The position numbers were made by a program, and so were the translations under genes. From the NCBI GenBank assembly GCA_032560695.1, contig JAWGHR010000003.1, forward strand, positions 62,001 through 126,000: a DNA stretch of 64,000 bases. Reading direction: 5' to 3'. Positions 34,799 to 45,400 of this stretch are shown here, one piece after another. Numbering within the stretch: the first letter of the stretch is position 1; every line of letters starts with the position of its first letter. Under the pieces are notes generated by a model that was not told the origin of the DNA, did no database searches, and saw only the letters and a list, made by a program, of their open reading frames with translations. This stretch comes from Peptoniphilus_A harei_B (lineage in GTDB: Bacteria; Bacillota; Clostridia; Tissierellales; Peptoniphilaceae).

Positions 34799-36119
34799 GC
34801 CAACTTCTACCTTCATCCTTATAGGCCTAGTCCTTCTCTTGGTCTTTCAGTCAAAAAACCTATGGCTGTCCTTTGACACAAAATCTGAGGACCAGGTAAA
34901 GATTGGCGATGTTGATGAGTTCTTGCAAGAGATCCTTACACCTCAAAGACTTATTGCAAACTTTGGCGAAAGGGACCACTACATGACTACAAATCTGGGT
35001 CCCTACTGGAAGATGACGGGAGAAAATATTTCTGAAAAGCTCCAAAAGGCAACTTCAGAAAACCTAAAGCTAATTGACACAGAAGAATACTTAAACCTTC
35101 AAAAGCAAAAGTCCTTAGTTTTTAAATTTAACTCACCCCTATCAGGTTCTGTTTTTGTGAACCTAATTGGAGACAAGAGAAACTCCAACGACATCAACCT
35201 AAGCGTTGACTCCATTTACATTTCAAATCTTGGGGAAATTTATATTTCTGGTAGCAAGAACTTTTATAAGCTAGCAGACATTAAGGTGGACTTCGATATA
35301 AATGAAATTTTAGATGAAGTCAAGGCCAAGGGAATCCATGCAGTGAACTTCTACGAGGCCTATGGGATAAAGAAGGACATCTACATTCCTGATGAGGACT
35401 ACCTATCTCTTCAAAAGGTTGCCTATGTATCTGGCTTAAGTAATCTTGAAGAGGGTATGAAGTCCAACTTGGCCGAGAGGTTTTTGGGAATACCCATTGA
35501 CTACATCAGGGAAATGTCTGTAGATGGAAAAAACACCTACGTCTATGAAAATGAATATCTCTCACTTTCCAGCGACGGCATAATCGAGTACTCCCTTGAG
35601 TCTCTCTTTGACGTCAAGTCAAGAGACCTCAACAAGTCCCTTGATAGGGCTGTAGAATTTATTGCCCAAAAGACTGGTATAAGTTCTGGGATTTACCTTG
35701 AAAAAATTGAGCCTTGCGACTACAATGACAGTCTTGGCTACAGATTTTTCTTCAACTTAAAGGACGGTCAGATTCCTTTAGTTCTTCCTTCCAAGGACCA
35801 CAGTTTTATTGAAATCGACGTTTATTCCGAATATGTAAAAAATTATAGGGAATACTACATCCGTAAGGACGACAACCCAATTTATAAAAAGGAAAAAATT
35901 TCCATTGAGGGAATCCACAATATTTTAAAGAAAAACAGGGACAGCTTCAATGACAAGCCTGTCATAGATATCTTATCTTCCATAGACAACTTGAACCTAG
36001 TTTATTTGATTTTTTCTAGTGACGAGGCAGAAGAGCCTATGCTAGTCTTTGAAATGGCCTACATGGGAAGCTTTTATTACTTTAATGTGGAGAACGGAAG
36101 GCTAATGATGGTGAGGTAA
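34779..36119 (+). CDS. walH: WalK accessory protein WalH (YycH)
   Basis: Bitopic membrane protein with one N-terminal TM (about residues 10-27) and a large external YycH domain of about 410 residues. YycH and YycI bind WalK in the membrane and restrain it. The start is ambiguous among ATGs at 34773, 34779 and 34782; AAGG at 34767-34770 suits 34779. The gene overlaps the end of walK and is followed two bases later by walI. Sequence conservation in this family is low; the operon position is the main support. Confidence 0.85.
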   Translation: MMKKLPKPTSTFILIGLVLLLVFQSKNLWLSFDTKSEDQVKIGDVDEFLQEILTPQRLIANFGERDHYMTTNLGPYWKMTGENISEKLQKATSENLKLIDTEEYLNLQKQKSLVFKFNSPLSGSVFVNLIGDKRNSNDINLSVDSIYISNLGEIYISGSKNFYKLADIKVDFDINEILDEVKAKGIHAVNFYEAYGIKKDIYIPDEDYLSLQKVAYVSGLSNLEEGMKSNLAERFLGIPIDYIREMSVDGKNTYVYENEYLSLSSDGIIEYSLESLFDVKSRDLNKSLDRAVEFIAQKTGISSGIYLEKIEPCDYNDSLGYRFFFNLKDGQIPLVLPSKDHSFIEIDVYSEYVKNYREYYIRKDDNPIYKKEKISIEGIHNILKKNRDSFNDKPVIDILSSIDNLNLVYLIFSSDEAEEPMLVFEMAYMGSFYYFNVENGRLMMVR

Positions 36120-36121
36120 TT

Positions 36122-36970
36122 ATGGATTGGAAAAAAATTAAAAAAATTTTAATAATTGCCCTTGTGATTGCCAACGTGGTTTTATTTTGCTACACCAACT
36201 ACAACAAGTTTAGGATGAGAAACGAGTCCACAAGAATTGACTTTGTAAGAGAAGTCACAGCCCTCTTAAAAGAAAAAAATATCACTTTGGACACAAAGAT
36301 ACCAAGGATGAGAAAAAAACTTCCTTCTGTCCTAGTTGCCTTTGAGACTTCATCTGAAGAAGACATAAAGGAAAGATATTTTGATGGCAAGGGAAGTGTT
36401 GATAGACCAAGTACTGACCTGGCAGAGATTTCTCTAGGCGACGAATATATAAACCTTGTCAACGGTCGCAGGGTCTATTATGAAAACAGAAAAGAAGAAA
36501 ATAATTACGACATTAATAGTTTAGAAGAGGCACAAAAAATTGCCCAAAAGTTTTTGTTGGACAAGAAGTACGACACTAGAGATATCTACCTAAGCTATTA
36601 CGAAGAAAGTGATGGTAAATATATCTTAAACTACACCAAGGTCTTTGAAAACATACCAGTGGAATCTTCTTACACCAACTTTATCATCGACAAAAGGGGT
36701 GTCATGTCCATGGATAGGCTCTGGCTCAATGTCTTGGACACCTCTGACCAAAAGATATTTTTATCTCCTGCTCCAAGAGCCCTCCTCTCCTTGTTAAATA
36801 AGACAGAATACTATGACAAGACCATAGAAAAGATCACTCCTTGCTTTTATTTTAACCCAGAAGATCAAGGCTACATCGAAGACATCACCCGTGCAGTAAA
36901 TGGTCGTGCCATACCAGGCTGGAAGGTCAAGTTTTCTGATGGTGAGTACACAGTTCTTTCCAACTATTAA
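36122..36970 (+). CDS. walI: WalK accessory protein WalI (YycI)
   Basis: A 282-residue protein with an N-terminal TM (about residues 8-25, ILIIALVIANVVLFCY) and an external YycI domain resembling the C-terminal part of YycH. Works with WalH to modulate WalK. GGTGAGG lies seven bases before the ATG, inside the end of walH. Gene order walR-walK-walH-walI-walJ is the standard Firmicutes arrangement, which supports the call more than the divergent sequence does. Confidence 0.86.
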   Translation: MDWKKIKKILIIALVIANVVLFCYTNYNKFRMRNESTRIDFVREVTALLKEKNITLDTKIPRMRKKLPSVLVAFETSSEEDIKERYFDGKGSVDRPSTDLAEISLGDEYINLVNGRRVYYENRKEENNYDINSLEEAQKIAQKFLLDKKYDTRDIYLSYYEESDGKYILNYTKVFENIPVESSYTNFIIDKRGVMSMDRLWLNVLDTSDQKIFLSPAPRALLSLLNKTEYYDKTIEKITPCFYFNPEDQGYIEDITRAVNGRAIPGWKVKFSDGEYTVLSNY

Positions 36971-37027
36971 GGACTACTAAGCTTAACAATTTTAAATCCC
37001 TGTGTTAGAATGAGTGTGGTGGTTTTT

Positions 37028-37813
37028 ATGAAATTTTGCTCATTGGCAAGTGGCTCAAGTGGCAACTGCCAATACATTGAATACAAAGATACAAAAATTA
37101 TTATAGATGCTGGACTTTCTGGCAAAAAAATCGAAGAAAACTTAAAAAAGATAGGAGTAAACCCCTCTGATATTGATGCAGTCTTTGTAACTCACGAACA
37201 CATAGACCACATCAAGGGAGTTGGCGTCCTATCAAGAAGGCACAACTTAAAAGTCTTCTCCAACATGATGACCCTAGATGCCATGCTACCAACTGTGAAA
37301 AAGTTAGATCCAAAGAATACTTTTATCTTTGAAAATGGTAAAGGCTTCACCTTTAAGGACCTAGAAATCATGCCTATATCCACCTTCCACGACTGTGCAA
37401 GTGGCTGTGGCTTTGTCATAAAGGGGAACAAAAAACTTTCCCTTATGACAGATACTGGCTGGGTCAACCAAGAAGCCATGGAGAAAATGGATGGGTCAGA
37501 CTTAATTTATCTCGAGTCCAACCACGACGTTGACATGCTAATAAATGGGACTTATCCCTATCCAACAAAACAGAGGATCCTTTCTACTAAGGGCCACCTC
37601 TCAAATGAAAATGCAGGCGAAGTTCTTGCAATGATATTAAAAAAGAAACAAGAACAAGTAGTCCTAGGTCACTTGTCTACAGACAACAACTTGCCAGACT
37701 TAGCACTTAGGACAATAAATGACTTGCTTGCATCAGAACATAAAAAAGAAAACACAGACTACACCATAGATGTTGCTCCAAGATCGGATCCATCAAGAGT
37801 CTTTGAACTTTAA
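37028..37813 (+). CDS. walJ: metallo-beta-lactamase-fold exonuclease WalJ (YycJ)
   Basis: Cytosolic MBL-fold hydrolase of 261 residues. The metal motif VTHEHIDHIKG, SLASGSSGNC near the start and later MTDTG and ESNHD are the family's signature positions. YycJ proteins are 5'-exonucleases linked to DNA repair or replication-coupled division. ATG at 37028 is used (GTGGTGG upstream); the frame open from 37010 begins without a site. Fifth gene of the wal cluster. Confidence 0.9.
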   Translation: MKFCSLASGSSGNCQYIEYKDTKIIIDAGLSGKKIEENLKKIGVNPSDIDAVFVTHEHIDHIKGVGVLSRRHNLKVFSNMMTLDAMLPTVKKLDPKNTFIFENGKGFTFKDLEIMPISTFHDCASGCGFVIKGNKKLSLMTDTGWVNQEAMEKMDGSDLIYLESNHDVDMLINGTYPYPTKQRILSTKGHLSNENAGEVLAMILKKKQEQVVLGHLSTDNNLPDLALRTINDLLASEHKKENTDYTIDVAPRSDPSRVFEL

Positions 37814-37832
37814 TAATAAAGGGAGGAAAATT

Positions 37833-38579
37833 TTGAACATACTACTAACAAATGATGACGGAATAAATGCTGAAGGCATAGAAGTCCTTGCCAAGGCTCT
37901 TTTAAAGGAAGGCCACAAGATTACAATCGCAGCGCCAAATGTTGAGAACTCTGGCAAGTCACACGCCATTACTTTTAAGAGTCCACTTATGGTCCAAGAA
38001 ACAAAACTAGAAGGTCTAGAAGATGTAAAAAGTCTTTGCGTCTATGGGACACCTGCTGACTGTGTAAGAGCAGCAGTCCACCTACTAGATGAAAAGTTCG
38101 ACTTCTGCTTCTCAGGAATTAACTCTGGCTTTAACGCAGCGACAAATGTCCTCTATTCAGGAACAGTTTCAGCAGCCATAGAAGCCAACCTATTTAATAT
38201 TCCTGCCATAGCTGTTTCATCTCAATGGATAAAGGGTCACTCAAAGTATGAAACTGCAGCAAGAGTTGCAGTGGAAGTCTTTAACAAACTTGATGACTTA
38301 AAGAGACTTCAAGTCCTAAATATAAATGTCCCTTACCTTGACTACGAAGACTTAAAGGGAATAGAAGTTTGCAAGGTTGGAGCTGACGTCATGTCCATCT
38401 ACGACATTTCTGAAGAAGGAGAAGGCTACAACATGAGACTAAAGGGCTTTCCAAAGGACAACAACGAAAAAGATTCAGACATCCACTTCTTAGGCCAAGG
38501 ATACGCAACAGTGAGCCCACTCTTGTACGATGTAACTAACCTAACTCTTATTAATGAGTTAAGCCAAATGTTAAAGTAA
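37833..38579 (+). CDS. surE: 5'/3'-nucleotidase SurE, TTG start
   Basis: Metal-dependent nucleoside monophosphate phosphatase of 248 residues. The N-terminus reads (M)NILLTNDDGINAEGI, with the Asp-Asp metal pair; NVENSGKSHAIT supplies the Asn/Ser ligands and SGINSGFNAATNVLYSGTVSAA is the SurE core. The start is TTG at 37833: GGGAGG at 37821-37826 precedes it at good distance, and all SurE proteins begin right at the ILLTNDDG strand. No ATG is available there. It follows walJ by 19 bases in the same transcript. Confidence 0.93.
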   Translation: MNILLTNDDGINAEGIEVLAKALLKEGHKITIAAPNVENSGKSHAITFKSPLMVQETKLEGLEDVKSLCVYGTPADCVRAAVHLLDEKFDFCFSGINSGFNAATNVLYSGTVSAAIEANLFNIPAIAVSSQWIKGHSKYETAARVAVEVFNKLDDLKRLQVLNINVPYLDYEDLKGIEVCKVGADVMSIYDISEEGEGYNMRLKGFPKDNNEKDSDIHFLGQGYATVSPLLYDVTNLTLINELSQMLK

Positions 38580-38597
38580 AAATCTGAGAGGAAAAAC

Positions 38598-38669
38598 GTG
38601 AACTACAAATTTACCTTACTATTTCTAATCTTATTAATCTTTGGAATATTTTTTAGAACAATAATGTAA
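38598..38669 (+). CDS. possible 23-residue membrane peptide, GTG start
   Basis: GTG at 38598 follows GAGAGGAAA, and the frame (MNYKFTLLFLIL...) is a single hydrophobic segment followed by FRTIM and TAA, just before the terminator at 38681. It would be the last gene of the wal-surE unit. Composition is that of a one-pass membrane peptide. Chance is possible at this length. Confidence 0.4.
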   Translation: MNYKFTLLFLILLIFGIFFRTIM

Positions 38670-38680
38670 ATAAAGAATTT

Positions 38681-38708
38681 AAAAAGTCCTCGTGACTTTT
38701 TATTTTTT
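38681..38708 (+). terminator. terminator of the wal-surE unit
   Basis: Stem AAAAAGTC/GACTTTTT with a CTCGT loop, followed by ATTTTTTT. Confidence 0.8.
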
Positions 38709-38737
38709 TGATATAATTTATGAAAGAGGTGATGAAT

Positions 38738-39217
38738 TTGAAAAAATTATATATTTTTTTGGGCCTAATCCTAATCCTTTGTGGCTGCCAAAATAGAAGA
38801 ATAGATAGTATATACAACTACAAGACAGACTTCGTTGGCGACAACTCAAAGGTTTCACATATAGTTTCGGGCCAAGACTATCCCAAGGGCTTCGAAGTGG
38901 GCGCCATTGAAATACTTTCAAGTAAGTCACCCTATGGTCTTAAAATATTTGTTAAGGACACGACTAACATAAATAGAGAAGACCTCTTTATAAATGCTAT
39001 TGAGAGCTTTGCCCTTATAGGAAACCTCGACAGGATTTATTATGTAGAAAGTGGCAGGGACTTTGAAGAAGAAAAAAATAAGGAACTAAAGGATAAAATC
39101 TTCATCTTTTATAGAAAAGAAATAGAAGAAATCCTAGAAGAAAAAAACACAAGTCTAGAAGAAATATCCAAGGACAGAGAAAGCTTTGAGGACTTTGTAA
39201 ATAATTGGAATAAATAA
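38738..39217 (+). CDS. DUF4825-like lipoprotein
   Basis: Secreted lipoprotein of about 159 residues. The signal peptide KKLYIFLGLILILCGC ends in a lipobox (LCG-C). The mature part YKTDFVGDNSKVSHIV...PYGLKIFV matches the DUF4825 pattern, followed by an acidic helical tail. TTG at 38738 is the likely start because AGAGGTG lies six bases before it; ATGs at 38720 and 38732 overlap or abut that site. Function of DUF4825 is unknown. Ends in its own terminator. Confidence 0.7.
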   Translation: MKKLYIFLGLILILCGCQNRRIDSIYNYKTDFVGDNSKVSHIVSGQDYPKGFEVGAIEILSSKSPYGLKIFVKDTTNINREDLFINAIESFALIGNLDRIYYVESGRDFEEEKNKELKDKIFIFYRKEIEEILEEKNTSLEEISKDRESFEDFVNNWNK

Positions 39218-39243
39218 AGAGAAGGTAGTGGCCTTCTCTTTTT
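39215..39243 (+). terminator. intrinsic terminator
   Basis: Stem AAAGAGAAGG/CCTTCTCTTT (loop around TAGTGG) followed by TTC. Ends the lipoprotein gene. Confidence 0.75.
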
Positions 39244-39413
39244 CAAATTAATTTTTTAATTTACTTTTTTATTAGCTATCTCATTTGTCCAACAATTTTG
39301 TTTACTTTCTAATAACTTTTATTTATCAACCTAAATTTTCCCTAAAATAATCTTATTAGAAGTTTTTAAAACAATAAGAGTAAAAAATTTTTTCACAATA
39401 AAATTAAGATTAA

Positions 39414-39441
39414 AATAGAGAAGGACTAAGCCTTCTCTATT
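39414..39441 (-). terminator. terminator of the giant surface protein gene
   Basis: Nine-base stem TAGAGAAGG/CCTTCTCTA (39416-39439) followed on the - strand by TTTTAAT. Same core arm as the terminator at 39215. Confidence 0.75.
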
Positions 39442-39444
39442 ATT

Positions 39445-42400
39445 TTACCTAGGATTTCTTTGGAAGTTCTTTTGAACTATATCAAAGTTACTAGTATCAA
39501 TATTAAATTGATTTTTGTCTTCCTTGTACCAGTGAGCAATGTAACGATCTTTTCTGTCTAAGAAAGTGTTACTTGCACAAAGGATATCTTCATATGACCA
39601 CATAGATGGATTGACATCCTTGTAAGTCACAAGACTCAAGCTGTTCTTGCCAATGTAAGTCTTGTCGACAATTCGCTTAAAGGCCTTGTTAGATACAGCT
39701 GCAACTTCTTGTCTTGGGATAAATTCATCTCCCTTGTAAGTTGCAAGTCCATCAGTGTAAATCTTTAGCCAGCCTTCATTGAAAGCAGCTTGGATTTCGC
39801 CCTTAGCCCAGTGGTCATCTCTTAGCTTCATATTGTTGCCACTAGCATCACCAAGTTCTTGGAACCTCTTTAGAGTCGCAATCCATTCATTCCTTGTGAT
39901 CTTATCTTGTGGCTTAAAGTTTCCATCATCGTAACCTTCGAATACTCTTGCTTCAGTTACAATCTTAACAGCCCTAGTGTACCAGGCTTCTCCTACGTCC
40001 TTGTAGGAAATTTTGAAGTTAGGATTGTACTTGTAGCCATCTTCAACAAGAGCGTTAGCAAGAATTTGCGCAGCCTCAGCACGAGTAAGTCCGTCATAAG
40101 GTCTAAATTCTTTTTTAAATCCTTGCATGTATCTTACTTCTTTGAAGTAGCTGTCAGAAACAGGCGTTGGAACCTTTACAATCTTTTCTTGAATAATAGT
40201 TTCATACCTTACTTCAGGATACATTGGTATATAAGGTCTGTCTGGATATTCTGGATAATCTGGTCTATCTGGATAAGATGGATAGTCAGGTTTTTCTGGT
40301 ATTTTTCCATAAACCACAACTGTAACGTCAACTGGGCTAGAAGATCCATCAGTGTAAATTACATTAACCTTAGCACTACTTACTCCTTCTTTACTTACGT
40401 CTGGTTTTTCAATTATTTCAACTCTTTCAATTGTCTTTCCCTTAGGAGGAGTGATTTCATCCTTATAGTCCTTTTCTTTAGGTTGAATTCCAACCCTAGT
40501 TTCAACAATTCCTGCGTCAGGTTCTAGTGGTGTGATTGGACTTGATGATATTTTGTACTTAGCTGTTATAACAGTTCCATCAACAAATTTTCCAGATAAT
40601 GATGGATCCCAATGTGAGAAACTATATCCTTCTTTCACATAATCTTCTTTTACTGTAGGAGCTTTTGCTGGTATTGTAAGGTATTTATCTGGATTTACAT
40701 AATAAATCTTATTAGCAGAATCTATGGCCTTTTCTGTTGGAACAAGGGTAACCTTAACATAATTTTCTGGTGTTTCTTCTGTCTTATTTCCATTTTCATC
40801 TGCTGGGTATATGTCTTCTGTCCATTTAGCCACAGCTGTTTTATCTTTTGTTAATGTCAATTGACTTCCTGCTTGGTATAAACTTCCATCAACCATCCAA
40901 CCTATAAAGTTCTTGTTTCCATAACTTAGTCCACTTGGAGAAGAAAGATTTATTCTTCCGCCAATACTTGTAGATTCTGGGTCAGGTACTTTTCCTATCG
41001 CACCACCTGCATCGTAAGTCAAGGTAACTTGACCCTTTGTGAAGTGGGCAACATATTCTCTATTGCCTGTAATTGTATTGGTTAAGTCTAAGGGTTCTGA
41101 CCAATAAGCAAATCCATAATCTTTATTAGGAATAGTAGTTGGAACTGCAAGTTCTTTTGCACCAGCTGTTTGTCCCTCTACAAGTTCAACAAGTTTAATA
41201 CCTGCCTTTGGATTTACATAGTATATTTTTTCTGTGACATTTCCTTCAAGATTACCATTTTCATCAGCTCTAAATATTACTGTTACATATCCATCGGGAA
41301 TAATTTGCTCTGGATCATCATTCTTTTCGATTATGTCATCAGACTTAATAAAATTAAAAGTATAAGTTTTTTCTTCTGTAATCATTTCAGACTTTATTTC
41401 TGGTGACCATGTTCCACCGTTAGAAGTATAACCAACACTTGGTGTCTTTGTAATTTTATCAGCTGATTTTGTCATGTCGACTTCAACTTCTGGTGATACA
41501 TAGTAGACTGTGTCGCCACTTAGACTTCCACCTTCGCCAGCCTTGAAGATTACTTTCACATAATTATCCATAGCACCTTCTGGTCTTTGACCAGGAATTA
41601 CTTCTGGAATTATATTTTTGTGTACTTCTACTGGAATTATAACTGGATTGTCATCTGTTCCTTGACTTGATCCGTCCTTGTATTTAACTATGACTTTAGC
41701 TTCTTTTGATCCTGGTTCAGATGTGTCAGGGTTTTTAATTACTTTAATTGATGCAATTTCTTTGCCTTCTTGAGGTGTAATCTTATCAATTAAATCTTTA
41801 TCTTCAATTTTCTTACCTTGTGGTACGTCTAACTTATTAGTATTTAGTGGATCATCGATTTTTTCAGCTTGAATTGATTTTTTATAAGTTGCTTCAATAA
41901 TAGTTACCTTGTCAGTGTATTGGTTCTTACTTAAGTCAATTTTTACTGCTGGTGTTACATCTGTTAGATTATCATCAGCATCACCAGTTTGTACTTTTTG
42001 CCATTCTTTAAAAATATAATTTACATTTTTCTTTCCAAGTCCAGCAATTTCAACTTCTTGGTTTTCCTTACCTCTTGGTTCTGCTACTGGAAGTGCAACT
42101 TCTTTAGTAGGGTTAACCCAGAATGTTTTTTCAAAAGTTGTTTCATCTGTAGCCTTGTCTGTTGTCTTGACGATTACTTTTACAAAGCTGTCTGGAACTT
42201 TTGGCTTGTCCTCACCATCTTGAGGAACTACATCTTTAGAAAATCCCGGCGAAATTACTGTATCTTCAGTAAACTTATGACGTTTTGCAAAGTCATAGAT
42301 TCCATTTTCATTTTGGGCATCTTTATCTGCTGTCCAATTTGTAAAACCTAATTGTGCTTTTTCCTCATCTGTCAAGTTGATTTCAGGAATTTCTACCCAA

Positions 42401-45400
42401 GCCTTTGGATTTACATAGTAAACCTTATTGTCTTTAGCCTTTAAATTGCCAGTAGGAGCAACAGTTACCTTTACATATGACTTTGATTCAGTATCTTCTA
42501 AAATTTCTTTTAATCCACCATCTGCAGCAGTTTTGTTTTCAGCATCGCTTAAGAATAGTGGTTTTGATGTTCCTGTAAGAGCTTCGTAGACGTTTTTGTA
42601 AATTTTTACAGGGATTTCTACTTCTTTATCTGCTTGATTTCCCTTAAAAGTAACTTTGGCCTTGAAGACTTCTGTTCTTACAAGTTCTTCTGTGTCGGAC
42701 TTGTTCATTTCTTTTACTTTTTCAAAAATATCATCTTGACTAAGTGGACTTCCAGCGTCATCAACTATTGTTACTGTAGCATCTGCTGGCAGGTCACTTT
42801 CAGTGCCATCTTTATTAACCCACTTAACTTGTGCCTTTAATTCATCAATTGTTGGAGCAAAATCATTGGTCCAATTATCTTGAGAGTCTTTATAGGATTC
42901 TGTCCTTACAATTTCCTTAACAATAAGGCCTGACCAATCGAAATAAGCTGTAAATGTGTAGTCCTTGTCTATAGTAGTGTTACTATTTAAAAGTCTCTTA
43001 TTGTCCCACTTGATAAATTTTTTACCATTGTCTGCTGTGATATAATACTTGCCTTCTTCTTTTGTTTCACTATCCTTTAATATTTCTGGAACTGGAAGTA
43101 GGTCTGACTTTAGTCCAACTATTACATCATAATAAAGTTCCTTAACTGGATTGTCTTTATCATCTGTGAAATTTCCACCCTTATCTGCAATAAATGTAAT
43201 TCTCTTATATCCATCTGGAAGAGGATCGTCCTTTTCCTTAACTTCTATAATTCTTACGTCCTTGTAGAAGAAATTAATTTCATCAAGCCCTGTTTCATTA
43301 ATGCCTGCAAAGGTATCTGTGTCTTCAAAGATGTCAAAGAATAGTTGTTGTTGTGGCTTATCATTTAGAACCCAACCAGGAATTTTTCTGTAGTTTCTGG
43401 CATCGTAATGACGCTTGCCATTTACCACTGTTTCACTAGGAATAACGGCATATTTTTCTTTTATCTTTGCAAATTCTTCTTTATTACTTGCAAGAAGCTC
43501 CTTATATGCAGCACTCTTTTCTTCAGAACTCATCTCTTCATTATCTTTTATAGCTTTATAAGCAGCTTTAGCCTTTTCCATAAAGGCTTCAACTTCTTCC
43601 TTGCCCCTATCGTCAAGATAATTTACTTGGTAAACTCTTTCTTTAAATGGCTTGTAGAAAAATTCAAATCGATTGTTCTTTGCCTTAGGATTATCTACTA
43701 AATTACCTGTTTCGGAATTATGGACTTTTTCTGCTTCTACTCTTAAAATTTGGTTGTAAGAGTTATCTCTATTAGTTTCATCCTTATAATTTTTATAATC
43801 AGTATTTGCATTGTAAAGAGCTTCCCACTCAGCTTGTGGAACTAAGAGGTACTTGTCCCCTTGTCTACTTCCCAGTCCTGTTGTATAAGAACCAACCCTT
43901 CTGTTATAAAGATTTTGTACTTCCTTAGATTTTTCTTCATAATTTAAGTCTAAGAAGTGGTGGATAGACTTAACTGTTATCAGGTCATTTTTATTCCAAA
44001 CTGCCCTAAGGTGAACATTACCAACAACTTCGTTGCCAAAGTGATACATTTCAGGAACCTTGTATAAGTCTTTGTAACTTGAGTCCACATTTTCTGTGTC
44101 ATTTCCCTCTTTATCTTTTTCATATCTTACAAATTCCCAACCAGCAAAATTGTAGCCATCTCTTTTAGGTTCAATGATATTATTAGTAGCATCTTTTGGT
44201 TCTTTTAAAATCATCTTATGGACAAAATTAAATGTGTTTTCTCCAGCAACTTTTTCTGGATAAGTGTGCTCTTCGCCATCTATTTCAAGTTTTTTGGATT
44301 CATCAGAAATATTTTTTGTGCTTAAATCTCTTAACTTTCCACCATTTGGATCAAATTTTACCTTCCAAATTGTTTCTGGTTCGCCCCACTTGGCGTAGAG
44401 AATTTGGTCATAATGAAGTTTTGTTTCTTTTCCATCTTTTACCAAGTTGTCTCCGGCTGGATCCAGTGCCCAGCCTAAGAAACTCCAATCATCACGTACC
44501 CAATTCGGTTTTTCGGGCTTGTGTGTCGTATCGAGTTTTAAATCCTTTAGTGGCTTTTCATAAGGCACATCTAAAATATTTTCCGCACCATATTCGCTGT
44601 CATTTTTTACTATCTTCGGATCGTTGTTTAGTTTTAACTTGTACTTGTTACGAGAGTAGTTTGCATAATTGTAGGCATTTTTACCTTCAAATGATTTATG
44701 CGTTCTGCTCCAAGGGAAGGAATCGATGTATTCTATCTTGTCGTCGTCACTTCTAAAAGGAGTTTTTTCATTTCTTTCTTCATTTAAATCATCAAAAGTT
44801 TTGTGTATATCCGCATATTTACCCGAACCTTTTCCTAGTCCTATCCATTCTGCTTCCCTTTCCTCTTGTTTAAGGGTAAAGCCTTGAAGATGAGGCAAAC
44901 CGAAGGGATACCCATCAGCTCCAATTGCACTCGTGTCGCTCTTCCAGTAGGACATGTCATAATCGATTTGTTCCTTGCCTTCAAAATCGTCCTTTATAAT
45001 ATCAATGTGATGGACAACAGATCTTTCATAGGATGTCGATCCTATGGAAATCTCATATTTATCTCTTTTCTTAGTTTCTCCATCCTTTATAGGTATTTGA
45101 TCTGAGTGACCAAATCCCTCAAACTCTCCTGTTCCCACTACATCTTGACTGTCGATAAAATCTTCTGCACTTAAACGATAAGGTGGAGTATCGCGATAAG
45201 CTTGTTCACCCGCATTATTGTTAATTGTCCAGCCTATTAGGCCGGTGTCTCCTTGTTCATTACCAACAGAAGTCGGAAGATTTGAAACTTCCGCATCCTT
45301 TGGCCATATTTTATCCAAGCTTTGGTTGAAGCGAACATCTACTTTATAAGGAGATCCTTCTTTCCCTATGACTTGTCCTTCTCTTGTTATAATCGGCCAG

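Noticed and set aside
38720..38737. ATG at 38720 or 38732 as start of the DUF4825-like lipoprotein
   Set aside because: The only good Shine-Dalgarno sequence (AGAGGTG) lies between them, so TTG at 38738 fits better and gives a cleaner signal peptide.
44232..44756. 174-codon open frame on the + strand inside the giant surface protein gene
   Set aside because: No ribosome-binding site, odd composition, and it is fully antisense to a convincing 2485-residue ORF. Several similar + strand frames across 39.9-46.5 kb were dropped for the same reason.
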